DNA of 64,000 bases from Isoptericola sp. AK164 (lineage in GTDB: Bacteria > Actinomycetota > Actinomycetes > Actinomycetales > Cellulomonadaceae), in contig NZ_CP119106.1 in the NCBI RefSeq assembly GCF_029643425.1, positions 3,224,001 to 3,288,000 on the forward strand, read 5' to 3'. Numbering within the stretch: position 1 is the first letter of the stretch; the number at the start of each line of letters is the position of its first letter. The notes under the pieces are model-generated. The model was not told the origin of the DNA and made no database searches. It was given only the letters and a program-made list of their open reading frames with translations. Shown one piece after another: positions 52,586 through 61,459 of this stretch. The translations under genes were made by a program, and so were the position numbers.

Positions 52586-53476
52586 TCAGCGGGGACCGAG
52601 GGTGATGGCGGCCGGCTCGCTCAGCTCCGTCCAGCCCGCGGACGGCGGGCCGGCCGCCGCCAGCGGCTCCAGGGCCCTGCGCTCGGTGGGCACCACGTCC
52701 GCCCCGACCAGCGGGCCGAGGTCGAGGCCGGTCAGGTCCGCGAGGTCGGCGACCGGTACCTGGAAGGTGCGGTACGGGCCCAGCGGCGGGACGTTCCCCA
52801 CCGCGAGCGCCCGCCCGGTGGCGGTGCTCAGCTCGGCGTCGGTGAGCAGGGGCGACTGGTCGAGCAGGAACCCCGCCGAGCGCAGGACGCGTTCGCCGTC
52901 GACCTCCGTCACCCAGGCGGCGGCCTTCCAGAACCGTCGCGGCAGGGGGACGCCACGGTAGACGGGGTCGGCGTCGGCGAAGACGCAGCCGGTCAGCACG
53001 ACGACCCGGTGGTCGTGGGCGTCGGCGAACGCCAGGACGTGGTCCTCCAGCCCGTTCCACAGGCTCTTGGACTGGTTGAACTCGTCGACCTGCGGGGCGG
53101 CGTTGGTGTAGACGAAGGTCGCCTCGCCGGCGTCGCGCGCCTCCTCCTCGGTGCCCCACATCGGGTCCAGGCGGCGCACGAGATGACCGCGGTCGAGGAC
53201 GTTGTGGTGGTACAGGTCGTTGTCGGCCTGCTCCGCGGGCGGCGCCTGGGGGTCGAGCCGCCACGACCCGGAGCGGGCCAGCGGCTGCAGGCGGGCGCCG
53301 TCGATCATGCAGGCGGTGGCGACCGCCAGCCGGCGCCCGGAGTGCAGCAGCACGCTGAAGTGCGGGTGGTCGAGCCGGCGCAGCTCGGCCGGGTCGGGCC
53401 CGCCGTCGGCCGGTACCGGCAGCGGGACGCGCAGCCGGTCGTCGCGGTCGAGAAAGCAGGCGTCGTACCCCGTCAT
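52586..53476 (-). CDS. DNA/RNA non-specific endonuclease (DRGH type)
   Basis: 296 residues. The family signature VLDRGHLVRR supplies the catalytic His of the DRGH motif, followed by the metal-binding Asn segment TNAAPQVDEFNQ. No signal peptide is seen, unlike many secreted relatives, so an intracellular or regulated role is possible. ATG 53476. It lies immediately downstream of the four-gene propeller array on the same strand (34 bases), which may or may not be meaningful. Confidence 0.88.
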   Translation of the reverse strand: MTGYDACFLDRDDRLRVPLPVPADGGPDPAELRRLDHPHFSVLLHSGRRLAVATACMIDGARLQPLARSGSWRLDPQAPPAEQADNDLYHHNVLDRGHLVRRLDPMWGTEEEARDAGEATFVYTNAAPQVDEFNQSKSLWNGLEDHVLAFADAHDHRVVVLTGCVFADADPVYRGVPLPRRFWKAAAWVTEVDGERVLRSAGFLLDQSPLLTDAELSTATGRALAVGNVPPLGPYRTFQVPVADLADLTGLDLGPLVGADVVPTERRALEPLAAAGPPSAGWTELSEPAAITLGPR

Positions 53477-53510
53477 GCCGTCGAGCCAACCACGGTCCGC
53501 CGTCGGACGC

Positions 53511-55190
53511 TCACGATCCGGTCGTGTAGCCCGTCAGGCCCCGCGGGGACCACCGCAGCAGGTGGCCCGACGCCGCCAGCTCCAGCCCCCAGCCGTCCGC
53601 GGCCAGCTCGGTGGACCACAGGTCCTCCCCCGTCCTGACGTCGACGGCACGCCACCGGGAGACCACCCGCTCGCCGGTGTAGGTGGGCACGACCACGGCC
53701 ACGACGGCGCCGTCGGTGAACGCCGCCTCGAGCTCGCCGCTCCGGCCGCCGCCCTCCAGGGCCGTGAACTGGGTGACGACGTCGTCGCGCACCCAGCGCA
53801 CGGTGCCGTCGGACCGGTCCAGCCCGAGGACGCGGTCCTGGACGTCCAGGACGACGGCGACCTCCTCGGTCCGGGCCAGGAACGTCTGTGTGTTCACGTC
53901 CGCCGTCCACAGCTCCTGACCGTCCTGGTCCAGCGCGACCGTGCGGGCGGCGTGGGCGACCAGCTGCTGGCCGCCGCCCCCGCCCACGGTGGACAGGGGT
54001 TCGAGCAGCCTCCCCTCCACGGTGTACCAGTGCTCGCCGTCCGGACCGAGGACGGCGTGGTCCCACACCGGCAGGTTCCAGACGCCGGAGGAGACGACGA
54101 AGCCGCCGTCGGCGAGCGGCCGGACCCGGCGCACCGTGCCCGCCTCGTCGTCGCCGTCGTCGTCCGGCAGGTCCAGCCGCTTCCCGTCGGGGGTGACGTA
54201 GGCGAGGATGCCGCAGCCGGCGACCCCGATCAGCTGCTGGCTGACCGCGTGGTCGAGGGTGGCCCGCCGGTCGACCTGCGCGTTGCGGCCCCCGGTGTCC
54301 CAGCTGACGCACTGCGTGGCGTCGCGGACGGTCCCGAAGGGCACCGTCGTGGCCCAGCGCTCCTCGTCGGTCACGGCGTCCACCGCCCGCAGCTGCAGGT
54401 CGTACCCGTCGTCGATGTCGCCGAGGACGGTGAGGTTCGTCAGCGGGTCGCCGCGCAGCTCCACGTCGACGTCGTCCGGGTCGCCGGTCCACGTCGCCGA
54501 CACCAGGGTGCCGCGGGGTCCCGGCACGAGCAGGTCGTGCTCGCCCTCGACGGTGCGGCGCACCAGGACGCTGCCGTCGTCCTCCACGACGGTGACGTCC
54601 ACCGCGTCGTCGGTCGTCCCGGCGACGCAGACCACGAGCTCCGCCGGTCGCAGGTCGACGGTGTCGCCCCAGATCGCCAGCCCGGGCCCGCAGCTCGCGT
54701 CGGTCGCGGTCAGCTCGACGGTCCAGACGGGCTGACCGGTCCGCAGGTCGACCCCGACGAGCTCGTCGTGGTGCAGCACGGCGGCCACGTCGCCCTCCAT
54801 CGCGATCAGTCCGCCGGTCAGCCCGATGCCGCCGACGTCCTCGTCGAGGCGCCAGGACTCGAACGGCGGACCCGACAGGTCGCTCACCCCGCCCGCCGCC
54901 GCCCGCAGGTCGTCCCCGCGCCACCGGTCGACGACGCCCTCGACCACGACCACCGCGGCGAGCGCGACCACCGCGGCCACCGGCACGCCCCACCGCAGCA
55001 GGCGGGGCCGGTCGGCCCAGCGCCGTCGGGCACCGGCGAGCAGGGCGGGGGGCTCGGCCTCCGGGGCGGTACCCGGCTCGGGTTCCTCCGCGACCCGCCG
55101 GCCCGCAGGGTGCTGCCCGGCCTCGGACCCGTCCTCGGGCACGAGGTCGAACGTGAACGCCCCCTGGGGGGCACCGCGTCGTCGCCCCAC
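53511..55190 (-). CDS. Membrane-anchored PQQ/beta-propeller-like protein, array member 1
   Basis: 559 residues, transcriptionally the last of four paralogues. Short basic cytosolic start with GRRRG ... FTFDLVPED, one membrane helix (about residues 68-85, VAAVVALAAVVVV), then an ectodomain with repeated W-containing propeller strands: GVDLRTGQPVW, GLDRSDGTVRW, AVDVRTGEDLW. It carries the shared AAGGVSDL element after the helix and the paired cysteines SCGP...CVAG. GTG 55190 follows the -10 TAACGT after six bases. No catalytic signature was recognised. Confidence 0.85.
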   Translation of the reverse strand: MGRRRGAPQGAFTFDLVPEDGSEAGQHPAGRRVAEEPEPGTAPEAEPPALLAGARRRWADRPRLLRWGVPVAAVVALAAVVVVEGVVDRWRGDDLRAAAGGVSDLSGPPFESWRLDEDVGGIGLTGGLIAMEGDVAAVLHHDELVGVDLRTGQPVWTVELTATDASCGPGLAIWGDTVDLRPAELVVCVAGTTDDAVDVTVVEDDGSVLVRRTVEGEHDLLVPGPRGTLVSATWTGDPDDVDVELRGDPLTNLTVLGDIDDGYDLQLRAVDAVTDEERWATTVPFGTVRDATQCVSWDTGGRNAQVDRRATLDHAVSQQLIGVAGCGILAYVTPDGKRLDLPDDDGDDEAGTVRRVRPLADGGFVVSSGVWNLPVWDHAVLGPDGEHWYTVEGRLLEPLSTVGGGGGQQLVAHAARTVALDQDGQELWTADVNTQTFLARTEEVAVVLDVQDRVLGLDRSDGTVRWVRDDVVTQFTALEGGGRSGELEAAFTDGAVVAVVVPTYTGERVVSRWRAVDVRTGEDLWSTELAADGWGLELAASGHLLRWSPRGLTGYTTGS

Positions 55191-55196
55191 ACCCCG

Positions 55197-55202
55197 ACGT
55201 TA
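55197..55202 (-). promoter_or_regulatory. -10 element TAACGT overlapping the previous gene's stop
   Basis: TAACGT ends six bases before GTG 55190 on the minus strand, and its first three bases are the TAA stop of array member 2. Internal promoter of the array, apparently leaderless. Confidence 0.45.
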
Positions 55203-56888
55203 GCGCGGTTCGAGCATCTTCACCGCAGCGATCCGCGGCCAGGCGGCGAATCCCCCGCCGCCCGGGTCGAGCTCGTGAAGCAGCAGGTGGCCGTCGACGG
55301 CGGTGACCCACGGCAGCCCGTCCCCGTCCAGCTCCGTCCGGCGGGCGTCCCCGGTGGCGAGGTCCACCGTCACCAGGCTGCCGGCCCAGGTCGGACCGCC
55401 GTCGAGGCCCTCCACGAGCGCGACCGTGACCCGCTCACCGTCGGTGACCGCCGAGGTGGGCTGGACCCAGCGACCGTCCGGGGCGGGGTGGACCAGGTCG
55501 ACGCGCCACCGCTCGCGCCCGTCGGCGTCGTCCAGCGCCACCAGCTCCGAGGACGCGTCGGTCGCCACCACCGTCGTCCCGGCCGCGCGGGCGAGCACGT
55601 CCGGGTCGCCCCCGAGCTCCGCCTCCCAGCGGACGGCGCCGTCGCCGCCGATCCCGACGGCGGTGCTGAGCTCGCGGACGACGACCAGCTCCGGCTCGAC
55701 CGGCCCCACCTGCGCCACGGGGACGCGGACTCGACCGCCGAGGTCCTCCCGCCGACCTTCCTCGGCGGTCACGAGCACGGTGCCGCCCCGGGGACCGGGA
55801 ACGACCTGCCCACCGCCCGGGAACGGCTCCACCACGCCGAGACCCTGCAGGTCGGCGAACGAGACGCCGGTGACGTCGGCCACGTCGAGCGGCGTGCCAT
55901 CGGTCGCCAGCCCGGTGCCGCCCTGGCACATCTGGTAGCCCACGACCGACGGCGTCGCGACGGGCTGCCGCACCCCCCACAGCTCGATCCGGGTGGTCGC
56001 CGGTCGCGGTCGTCCCTCGGCGTCGGCGCTGAACCACACGCAGTCCTGCAGCGACATCGGCCAGCGGTTCGCCGTGCTCTCGGCACGCACCTGCCCGGTG
56101 AGCGCGTCCTCCACCCGCAGCGTCGCCGCGCCCAGGCCGTTCGGGTCGATCTCCTCGACGAGCTGCTGGGTGGTCGGCGAGTTCTCGACCGTCCGACGGC
56201 CGGGCAGGTCGATCACGTGCTCGACCACGGCCAGGCCGCCGGCGGCGGCCGGCGCGACCCGCACGTGCTCGCCGCCGTAGACCTCCGGGTCCAGGACGCG
56301 GTCCCCGACGACGGCACCGTCGGCGTCCAGGACCGTCACGGTGCGCTCACCGTCGTCGCCGTGCACGCACGTCAGGGTCGTGCTCGGCATCGTCCACTCG
56401 ACCCCGCTGCTCAGCCGCGGTCGCGGGCCGCACTCCAGGTCGGGTCCGAGCGCGGCGCGCCACACCTCGCTGCCGTCGGCCGCGTCGTGCACGACCAGCG
56501 TCCGGTCCTCGACGAAGGCCAGCCGGCCGCCGTCGAGCACGGCGACCACCCCGGACCCGTCCCGGCTCCACGCCTCGGTCAGCTCGCCCGCGAGGGAGAG
56601 CACGCCACCCGGTGCCGCCCGCAGCCGCTCCGACTCGAGGTGGGCCGCCGCCGCCCCGCCGGCGACCAGCCCGCCCACCAGGACGAGGACCGCGCCGCCG
56701 CCGACACCCACCGTCGCGCGCCGCCGACGCGGGGACGCCGCCCGCCACCACGCCGCGGCACGCTCGAGCCACCCCGGCCGCGGCGGCTCCGGCGTCCTCG
56801 CCCCGCCGTCGTGCCCCGCGCCGGCGTCGACGGACGTGTCGACCGAGACGTCGAAGGAGACCATCGCGTCGTCACGGCGCCTCGCCAT
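55200..56888 (-). CDS. Membrane-anchored PQQ/beta-propeller-like protein, array member 2
   Basis: 562 residues. Starts MARRRDDAMVSFDVS, single helix near residues 60-80 (VGVGGGAVLVLVGGLVAG), then APGGVLSLAGELTEAWSRD and the cysteine pair ECGPRPRLS...TCVHG. Propeller-type strands: VVHDAADGSEVWRA, ALDDADGRERWRVDL, TVDLATGDARRTEL. ATG 56888 shares its A with the TGA of array member 3 (TGATG), so translation is coupled. Most similar to member 3 by eye (the ECGPRPRL...EWT...CVHG block). Confidence 0.85.
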   Translation of the reverse strand: MARRRDDAMVSFDVSVDTSVDAGAGHDGGARTPEPPRPGWLERAAAWWRAASPRRRRATVGVGGGAVLVLVGGLVAGGAAAAHLESERLRAAPGGVLSLAGELTEAWSRDGSGVVAVLDGGRLAFVEDRTLVVHDAADGSEVWRAALGPDLECGPRPRLSSGVEWTMPSTTLTCVHGDDGERTVTVLDADGAVVGDRVLDPEVYGGEHVRVAPAAAGGLAVVEHVIDLPGRRTVENSPTTQQLVEEIDPNGLGAATLRVEDALTGQVRAESTANRWPMSLQDCVWFSADAEGRPRPATTRIELWGVRQPVATPSVVGYQMCQGGTGLATDGTPLDVADVTGVSFADLQGLGVVEPFPGGGQVVPGPRGGTVLVTAEEGRREDLGGRVRVPVAQVGPVEPELVVVRELSTAVGIGGDGAVRWEAELGGDPDVLARAAGTTVVATDASSELVALDDADGRERWRVDLVHPAPDGRWVQPTSAVTDGERVTVALVEGLDGGPTWAGSLVTVDLATGDARRTELDGDGLPWVTAVDGHLLLHELDPGGGGFAAWPRIAAVKMLEPR

Positions 56889-58558
56889 CAGGCCCCGCCC
56901 TCGCCGGGAGCCAGCACCCGCAGCCCCACCACCGGCGTCGTGGCGTCGCCGAGGAGCACCTCGTCGGCCGGCAGCTCGGGCACGACGAGGTGGCCGTCGA
57001 CGGCCAGCACGGTGCGCGTGGCGACGTCCCGCACCCGCGGGGCCACCTCCTGCCCGGTGCGCAGGTCGAGCGTGAACAGCGACAGCTCGGCCGTGGCCTC
57101 GACGGAGACGTCCATCAGCACGCCCGTCATCCGGACGCCGTCGGTGACCGCCGAGAGCACGTACCGCCGCGGACCGGCGTCGGGGGCCAGCCGCCACCGC
57201 TCGGTCCCGTCGGCCGCGTCGTAGCCGACCAGCTCGTCCCAGCCGCTGACCACCACGAGGTCGTCGGTGCGCACCAGGACGCGGGGGCTCTCACCCGGCG
57301 CGCTCCATCGCTCGCTCCCGTCCTCGGCGAGCAGGACGACACGCTCGGCGCCCTCCACGGCGACGTACCCGTCGCCGGCGGTCCCGTCCGTCGCGGGCAC
57401 CTCCAGACGCAGGCCGGGGACGTCGAGGACCGGTTCGCCGTCGTCGGCGAGGAGGCTGCTGCCCTCCCCGGCCGGCACGACGAAGCGCTCGTCCGGGTAC
57501 GGCTGGCGCACGGACTGCCGCGGCCACGTCGTGGCGAGCGCGGACCGGTACCCCAGGGGGACGCCCGTGTAGGTCGCGGCGCCGTCGGCGGCGCAGCCCG
57601 CGAAGCCGACCATCGTCGGCGTCCCCAGCGTCGCGCCGAGGTCCAGCGTGGCCCGGCCGGCCGTCCCCAGGCCGGAGGAGTCGACCTCGTCCTCCCCCAG
57701 CGTGTAGCAGTCGACGCCGTGCGCCCACGGCAGCTCGACCAGGTCCAGGGTCTGCCGACGTTCCCCGGTCAGCGCGTCCTCGAGCCAGGTCCGCGTGTCT
57801 CCTCCGTCGACCTCCATCTGGCTCAGCTCGGAGAACATCTCGTCCGGCGTGGCGAAGGTGAGGCGCTCCGGCAGGTCGGTGTCGTGCTCGGTGACGGCCA
57901 GCGCGCCGTCCGCCGCCGCGACCACCGACCGGGCCTGGCCGCCGTACCGTTCGGCCGCCAGCCCGCGCTGCCCGACGACGGCACCGTCGGCGTCGAGCAC
58001 CGTGACGGCACGGTTCCCGGCCCGGCCGTGCACGCACGTCACCGTCTCGACGGGCACCGTCCACTCCGCGACGCTGTCCAGCCGCGGCCTGGGACCGCAC
58101 TCCACCGCCCCGGTCAGGGTGACCTCCCAGCGTTCGGCACCGGTGGCGACCTCCCGGGCGACGACCCGGGGACCCTCGGTGGTGACGATCCCGCCCGCGG
58201 GCAGCACGGCCGCGATGCTGCTGACGTCGGCGCTCCAGACCTCGGTGAGCGGCCCGTCCAGGGAGAGCACCCCGCCCGGGGCGGTGCGCAGCCGCTCGGC
58301 CTCGACGTGGTTCGCCAGCGTCGACGCCGCCACGGTGCCGCCGGTCAGCACCACGGCCGCGCCGGCGACGAGGGCGGTCGCCGTGCGGCGCTGGCGCCGC
58401 GTCGCGGCCCGCCACCAGCGGCGGACCCGGTCATGCCGGGGCGCCGCGGCGCCGCCGTCCGCCCGCCCGTCGCCGGTGCGGGCGGCGTCGTCGACCCCGT
58501 CGTCGGCGTCGTGGGAGACGTCGAAGGTGACGACGTCGTCCCGGCGTGGTCGGCCCAT
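56888..58558 (-). CDS. Membrane-anchored PQQ/beta-propeller-like protein, array member 3
   Basis: 556 residues. Starts MGRPRRDDVVTFDVSHD, one helix (about 60-80, ATALVAGAAVVLTGGTVAA), then TAPGGVLSLDGPLTEVWSADV and ECGPRPRLDS...TCVHG. Propeller strands: AREVATGAERWEV, GYDAADGTERWRLAPD, TLDLRTGQEVAP. ATG 58558 lies six bases after TAGATT, which itself overlaps the TAG stop of member 4. Function unknown; an extracellular sensor or scaffold is conceivable. Confidence 0.85.
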   Translation of the reverse strand: MGRPRRDDVVTFDVSHDADDGVDDAARTGDGRADGGAAAPRHDRVRRWWRAATRRQRRTATALVAGAAVVLTGGTVAASTLANHVEAERLRTAPGGVLSLDGPLTEVWSADVSSIAAVLPAGGIVTTEGPRVVAREVATGAERWEVTLTGAVECGPRPRLDSVAEWTVPVETVTCVHGRAGNRAVTVLDADGAVVGQRGLAAERYGGQARSVVAAADGALAVTEHDTDLPERLTFATPDEMFSELSQMEVDGGDTRTWLEDALTGERRQTLDLVELPWAHGVDCYTLGEDEVDSSGLGTAGRATLDLGATLGTPTMVGFAGCAADGAATYTGVPLGYRSALATTWPRQSVRQPYPDERFVVPAGEGSSLLADDGEPVLDVPGLRLEVPATDGTAGDGYVAVEGAERVVLLAEDGSERWSAPGESPRVLVRTDDLVVVSGWDELVGYDAADGTERWRLAPDAGPRRYVLSAVTDGVRMTGVLMDVSVEATAELSLFTLDLRTGQEVAPRVRDVATRTVLAVDGHLVVPELPADEVLLGDATTPVVGLRVLAPGEGGA

Positions 58559-58564
58559 ACCGTG

Positions 58565-58570
58565 AATCTA
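58565..58570 (-). promoter_or_regulatory. -10 element TAGATT overlapping the previous gene's stop
   Basis: TAGATT on the minus strand ends six bases before ATG 58558; its TAG is the stop codon of array member 4. Leaderless start for member 3. Confidence 0.5.
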
Positions 58571-60172
58571 GTTCGCCAGGCCGACGAGTGCGGCGTCGGA
58601 GGTCTCGACCTGCACCCCGTCGACGGTGCGGATGTACCCTCCGCCCATCGCGTCGGCGAGGACGACCCGCCCGTCGATCACCGTCACCTGCCCGTAGCGG
58701 GCGTCGTACGCCTGGTTCCAGCGGGTGCGACCGTCGGCGAGGTCGAGGGCGACGAGGTCGGTCTGCGGGCCGCCGGACACGGTCACCAGGACGATCTCCC
58801 CGTCGGTGGCCGCTGCCCCGACACCCCCCTGCTCGGTCGTGACCACGTCGTCGCGTGTCCACCGGATCTCCCCCGTGTCCAGGTCGACGGCCTGGACGCG
58901 GTTCTCCGGGACCATCGCGAGAACCGCCGTGCCACCGGCACGCGCCAGGTACCGCGGAAAGCCCGCCACGTCGATCGTCCACAGGCGCTCCCCGGCGTCG
59001 TCGACGGCGGACAGCCGGTCGGACCCGACGAACACGAGGCGCGGCCCGCCCGGTGCGTCCAGAGCCGGCGGCGGGAGCACGGACCCCGGCACCACGGCCT
59101 CCTCGGCGCCGGAGGCGTCCAGCACGCGCGTGCTCTCGTCGGCGGTGTACTCCAGGAACCCGCCGTCGACCGACGGCACGCGCATCGCCTCGTGGCGCTC
59201 GCCGTCGGGGGTCACCGTCACCGACCGCCCGCACACGTCGAGCCGGACGGCGAAGCCCCACGCCCACAGCGAGGGGTTGACGAACACCCGGTCGCGACTC
59301 GTACCCGTGCCACAGGGTGCGAGGTCCTCCGCGCGGACCACGAGCGTCTCCTCGGCGCGGACCTCGCCGGTCAGCACGTCCTCCACCCGGACGGTCGGGT
59401 CCTGCCAGCGGCCGTCGGCGCGGGCCTGCGCCAGGCCGGTCTCCAGATCCTCCCCGTCGAGCGTGAGCTCCCGCGCGCCGCCCTCGAGCACCGCGACGGT
59501 GCCGTCCCCCGCCGGGAGGACCTGCGGTGCACCGTCGACCCAGGCACCCCGCTGCCCGTGGTTGGCGACACCGAGCTCCCGGTCGCCGAGCACCGTGCCC
59601 GAGGCGTCCAGCACGGTGGCGGTGCGCTCCGGCGTGCCGTGCACGCACACGAGGGCCTCGATACCGGTGGAGAGCAGTCCGCGCAGGTTGTCCGGGCCGC
59701 ACTCGACGAGAGCCCCCAGCTCGTGGCGCCACACCTCGTCCCCCGTGGCGACGTCGACCCCGAGCACGTCGGTCCCGTCGCGCGTGACGACGACCCCGCC
59801 GGGCAGCACCGCGACGACGCCCTCGTCGGTCTCCACCCGCCAGGTCTCCTCCAGCGGGACGGACAGGTCCGCGACGCCGCCCGGCATCTCTGCCATGTGC
59901 TCGGCGTGCGCGGCGTCGGACCGGGCGTCGAGCGCGGCGACCCCGGCCGCCGTCCCGACGACGGCGACCGCGGTGACGCCGACGATCCCGGCCCGCAGGC
60001 GGCGCGGCGTCGCCCGCCAGCGCTCCCGGACGGGTCCGGCGACGCGGCGGCCGAACCAGCCGGGCTCGACGGGCTCGCCGGCCGACCCGGCAGCAGCACT
60101 CGTCCCTGCGTCTCCTGGCCCGTCCTCGTCCGGGACCAGGTCGAACTGCACGGGATCACGTCGTCGAGCCAT
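58568..60172 (-). CDS. Membrane-anchored PQQ/beta-propeller-like protein, array member 4
   Basis: 534 residues, first of the array in transcription order. Starts MARRRDPVQFDLVPDED, one helix (about 60-80, AGIVGVTAVAVVGTAAGVAAL), then EMPGGVADLSVPLEETWRVE and ECGPDN...VCVHG. Propeller strands: GVDVATGDEVWRHE, AVDLDTGEIRWTRD, ALDLADGRTRWNQA. ATG 60172 follows TAGATT after seven bases; an upstream in-frame ATG at 60193 is less likely. Shares the N-terminal DLVPDEDG with member 1 (DLVPEDG). Confidence 0.85.
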   Translation of the reverse strand: MARRRDPVQFDLVPDEDGPGDAGTSAAAGSAGEPVEPGWFGRRVAGPVRERWRATPRRLRAGIVGVTAVAVVGTAAGVAALDARSDAAHAEHMAEMPGGVADLSVPLEETWRVETDEGVVAVLPGGVVVTRDGTDVLGVDVATGDEVWRHELGALVECGPDNLRGLLSTGIEALVCVHGTPERTATVLDASGTVLGDRELGVANHGQRGAWVDGAPQVLPAGDGTVAVLEGGARELTLDGEDLETGLAQARADGRWQDPTVRVEDVLTGEVRAEETLVVRAEDLAPCGTGTSRDRVFVNPSLWAWGFAVRLDVCGRSVTVTPDGERHEAMRVPSVDGGFLEYTADESTRVLDASGAEEAVVPGSVLPPPALDAPGGPRLVFVGSDRLSAVDDAGERLWTIDVAGFPRYLARAGGTAVLAMVPENRVQAVDLDTGEIRWTRDDVVTTEQGGVGAAATDGEIVLVTVSGGPQTDLVALDLADGRTRWNQAYDARYGQVTVIDGRVVLADAMGGGYIRTVDGVQVETSDAALVGLAN

Positions 60173-60179
60173 GTCCGGC

Positions 60180-60185
60180 AATCTA
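60180..60185 (-). promoter_or_regulatory. -10 element TAGATT of the propeller array
   Basis: TAGATT ends seven bases before ATG 60172 on the minus strand with no Shine-Dalgarno; main promoter candidate of the four-gene array. Confidence 0.5.
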
Positions 60186-60217
60186 TCTCTCATGATTGCC
60201 CCAAGAAAGTCCCTCGA

Positions 60218-61459
60218 CTAGCCCTGCGGGCGCAGCGCCTGCCGCCAGGAGATGCGTCCGCCGGTCTGCAGCAGCGACCCGCGGAACGCCCGCTCCGAGA
60301 CGAGCAGCGCCACGGCGGCGAACGCGGCCAGGAGCACCAGCGCGATCACGGGCTCCCACCACGCCGCGTCCCCGGAGAGGATCCGGGCCGGCATGGCCAC
60401 CACGGAGGCGATCGGCACGTACGACAGCACGGTCAGGAACGTGCCCGAGGCCGTGAACGTCACGAAGTACACACCCATGACCAGGAACGTCATCGGGGTC
60501 GCCGTGTACTGCAGGTCCTCGGCGCGGCTGGCCAGGGCACCGGCCACGGCGTACAGCGCCGCCAGCGCGAGGAACCCGACGGCGAAGAACACCACGAACC
60601 AGATCAACGACGTCGACAGCGCGGGCAATGCCATCGACACCGGGCTCGCCGAGACCGCGACCATCCCGACGCCGGCGAACAGCAGGTTCTGCCCGACGGC
60701 GATCACCGAGCTGCCCAGGATCTTGCCCGCCAGGAGCTGGCGCAGCGGCACCGCCGTCGCGATGATCTCCACCAGCCGCGACTGCTTCTCCTCGACCACC
60801 GAGCTGGCGATCATGTTGCCCGACGTGATCGCCCCCGCGAAGAACAGGAACGACAGCGCGAACGTCGCGAAGAACAGCGCCTGCTCGCCGACCGCGTCGG
60901 GCTCGAGGGCCTCGGTGGTCAGCTCCGCACCGGCCGACAGCTCGGCCACCGACGTGCCGGCGGCCTCCGCGTTCGCGGCGACGACCTGCTGCTCGACGGC
61001 GGTGGACACGTACCGCTGCAGGTCACCGCCGGGCTCGCCCTGGCCGGCCAGCACCCAGCCGTCGTCGCCCGGGTGCAGCCAGGCGTCGGCGTCGCCGGAC
61101 TCCAGCGCCGCGCGCGCGGCGTCCGCGTCGGCGGTCTCGAGCACCTCGACCTCGGTGTTGCCCCCTTCCGCCGCCGCGACCTCGCCGGCCGAGGTGGCCG
61201 CGGCGACAGCCGCGCTGTCGGCGCCGCTCACCGCGACGGTGGAGGTGTCGACCCGGTTGGCCTGCCAGGCGAAGAAGGCCGCGAGCGCCGCGATGACGAC
61301 CAGTGAGGTCACGAGCCCGATGACGAACGCCTTGTTCATCACCCGCGTGACGATCTCGCGCTGCATCACCAGACGCCAGGCGCCGCGGGTGCTGTCGTCC
61401 GGGGACTCGGGCGCCGGGGTCGGTACGAGCCGGGCCTGCTCCTGGGTGGACGTGGTCAT
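60218..61459 (-). CDS. ABC-2 permease (NatB-like sodium/drug exporter family)
   Basis: 413 residues. A first helix (AFVIGLVTSLVVIAALAAFFAW) follows the MQREIVTRVMNKAF segment typical of NatB-like permeases, then a large extracytoplasmic domain (about 65-215) and five or six C-terminal helices; SGNMIASSVVEEKQSRLVEII is the characteristic cytosolic loop. ATG 61459 overlaps the ATPase stop (ATGA). Ends 45 bases upstream of the propeller array, same strand. Confidence 0.9.
   Translation of the reverse strand: MTTSTQEQARLVPTPAPESPDDSTRGAWRLVMQREIVTRVMNKAFVIGLVTSLVVIAALAAFFAWQANRVDTSTVAVSGADSAAVAAATSAGEVAAAEGGNTEVEVLETADADAARAALESGDADAWLHPGDDGWVLAGQGEPGGDLQRYVSTAVEQQVVAANAEAAGTSVAELSAGAELTTEALEPDAVGEQALFFATFALSFLFFAGAITSGNMIASSVVEEKQSRLVEIIATAVPLRQLLAGKILGSSVIAVGQNLLFAGVGMVAVSASPVSMALPALSTSLIWFVVFFAVGFLALAALYAVAGALASRAEDLQYTATPMTFLVMGVYFVTFTASGTFLTVLSYVPIASVVAMPARILSGDAAWWEPVIALVLLAAFAAVALLVSERAFRGSLLQTGGRISWRQALRPQG

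Noticed and set aside
53202-57224. A 1340-residue rightward open frame
   Set aside because: Antisense to the endonuclease and two propeller genes, low-complexity composition and no start signals; a shadow frame.
56612-61306. A 1564-residue rightward open frame across the propeller array and ABC permease
   Set aside because: It lies antisense to four well-supported genes and has the Arg/Gly/Pro-rich composition typical of shadow frames at high GC; no domain was recognised.
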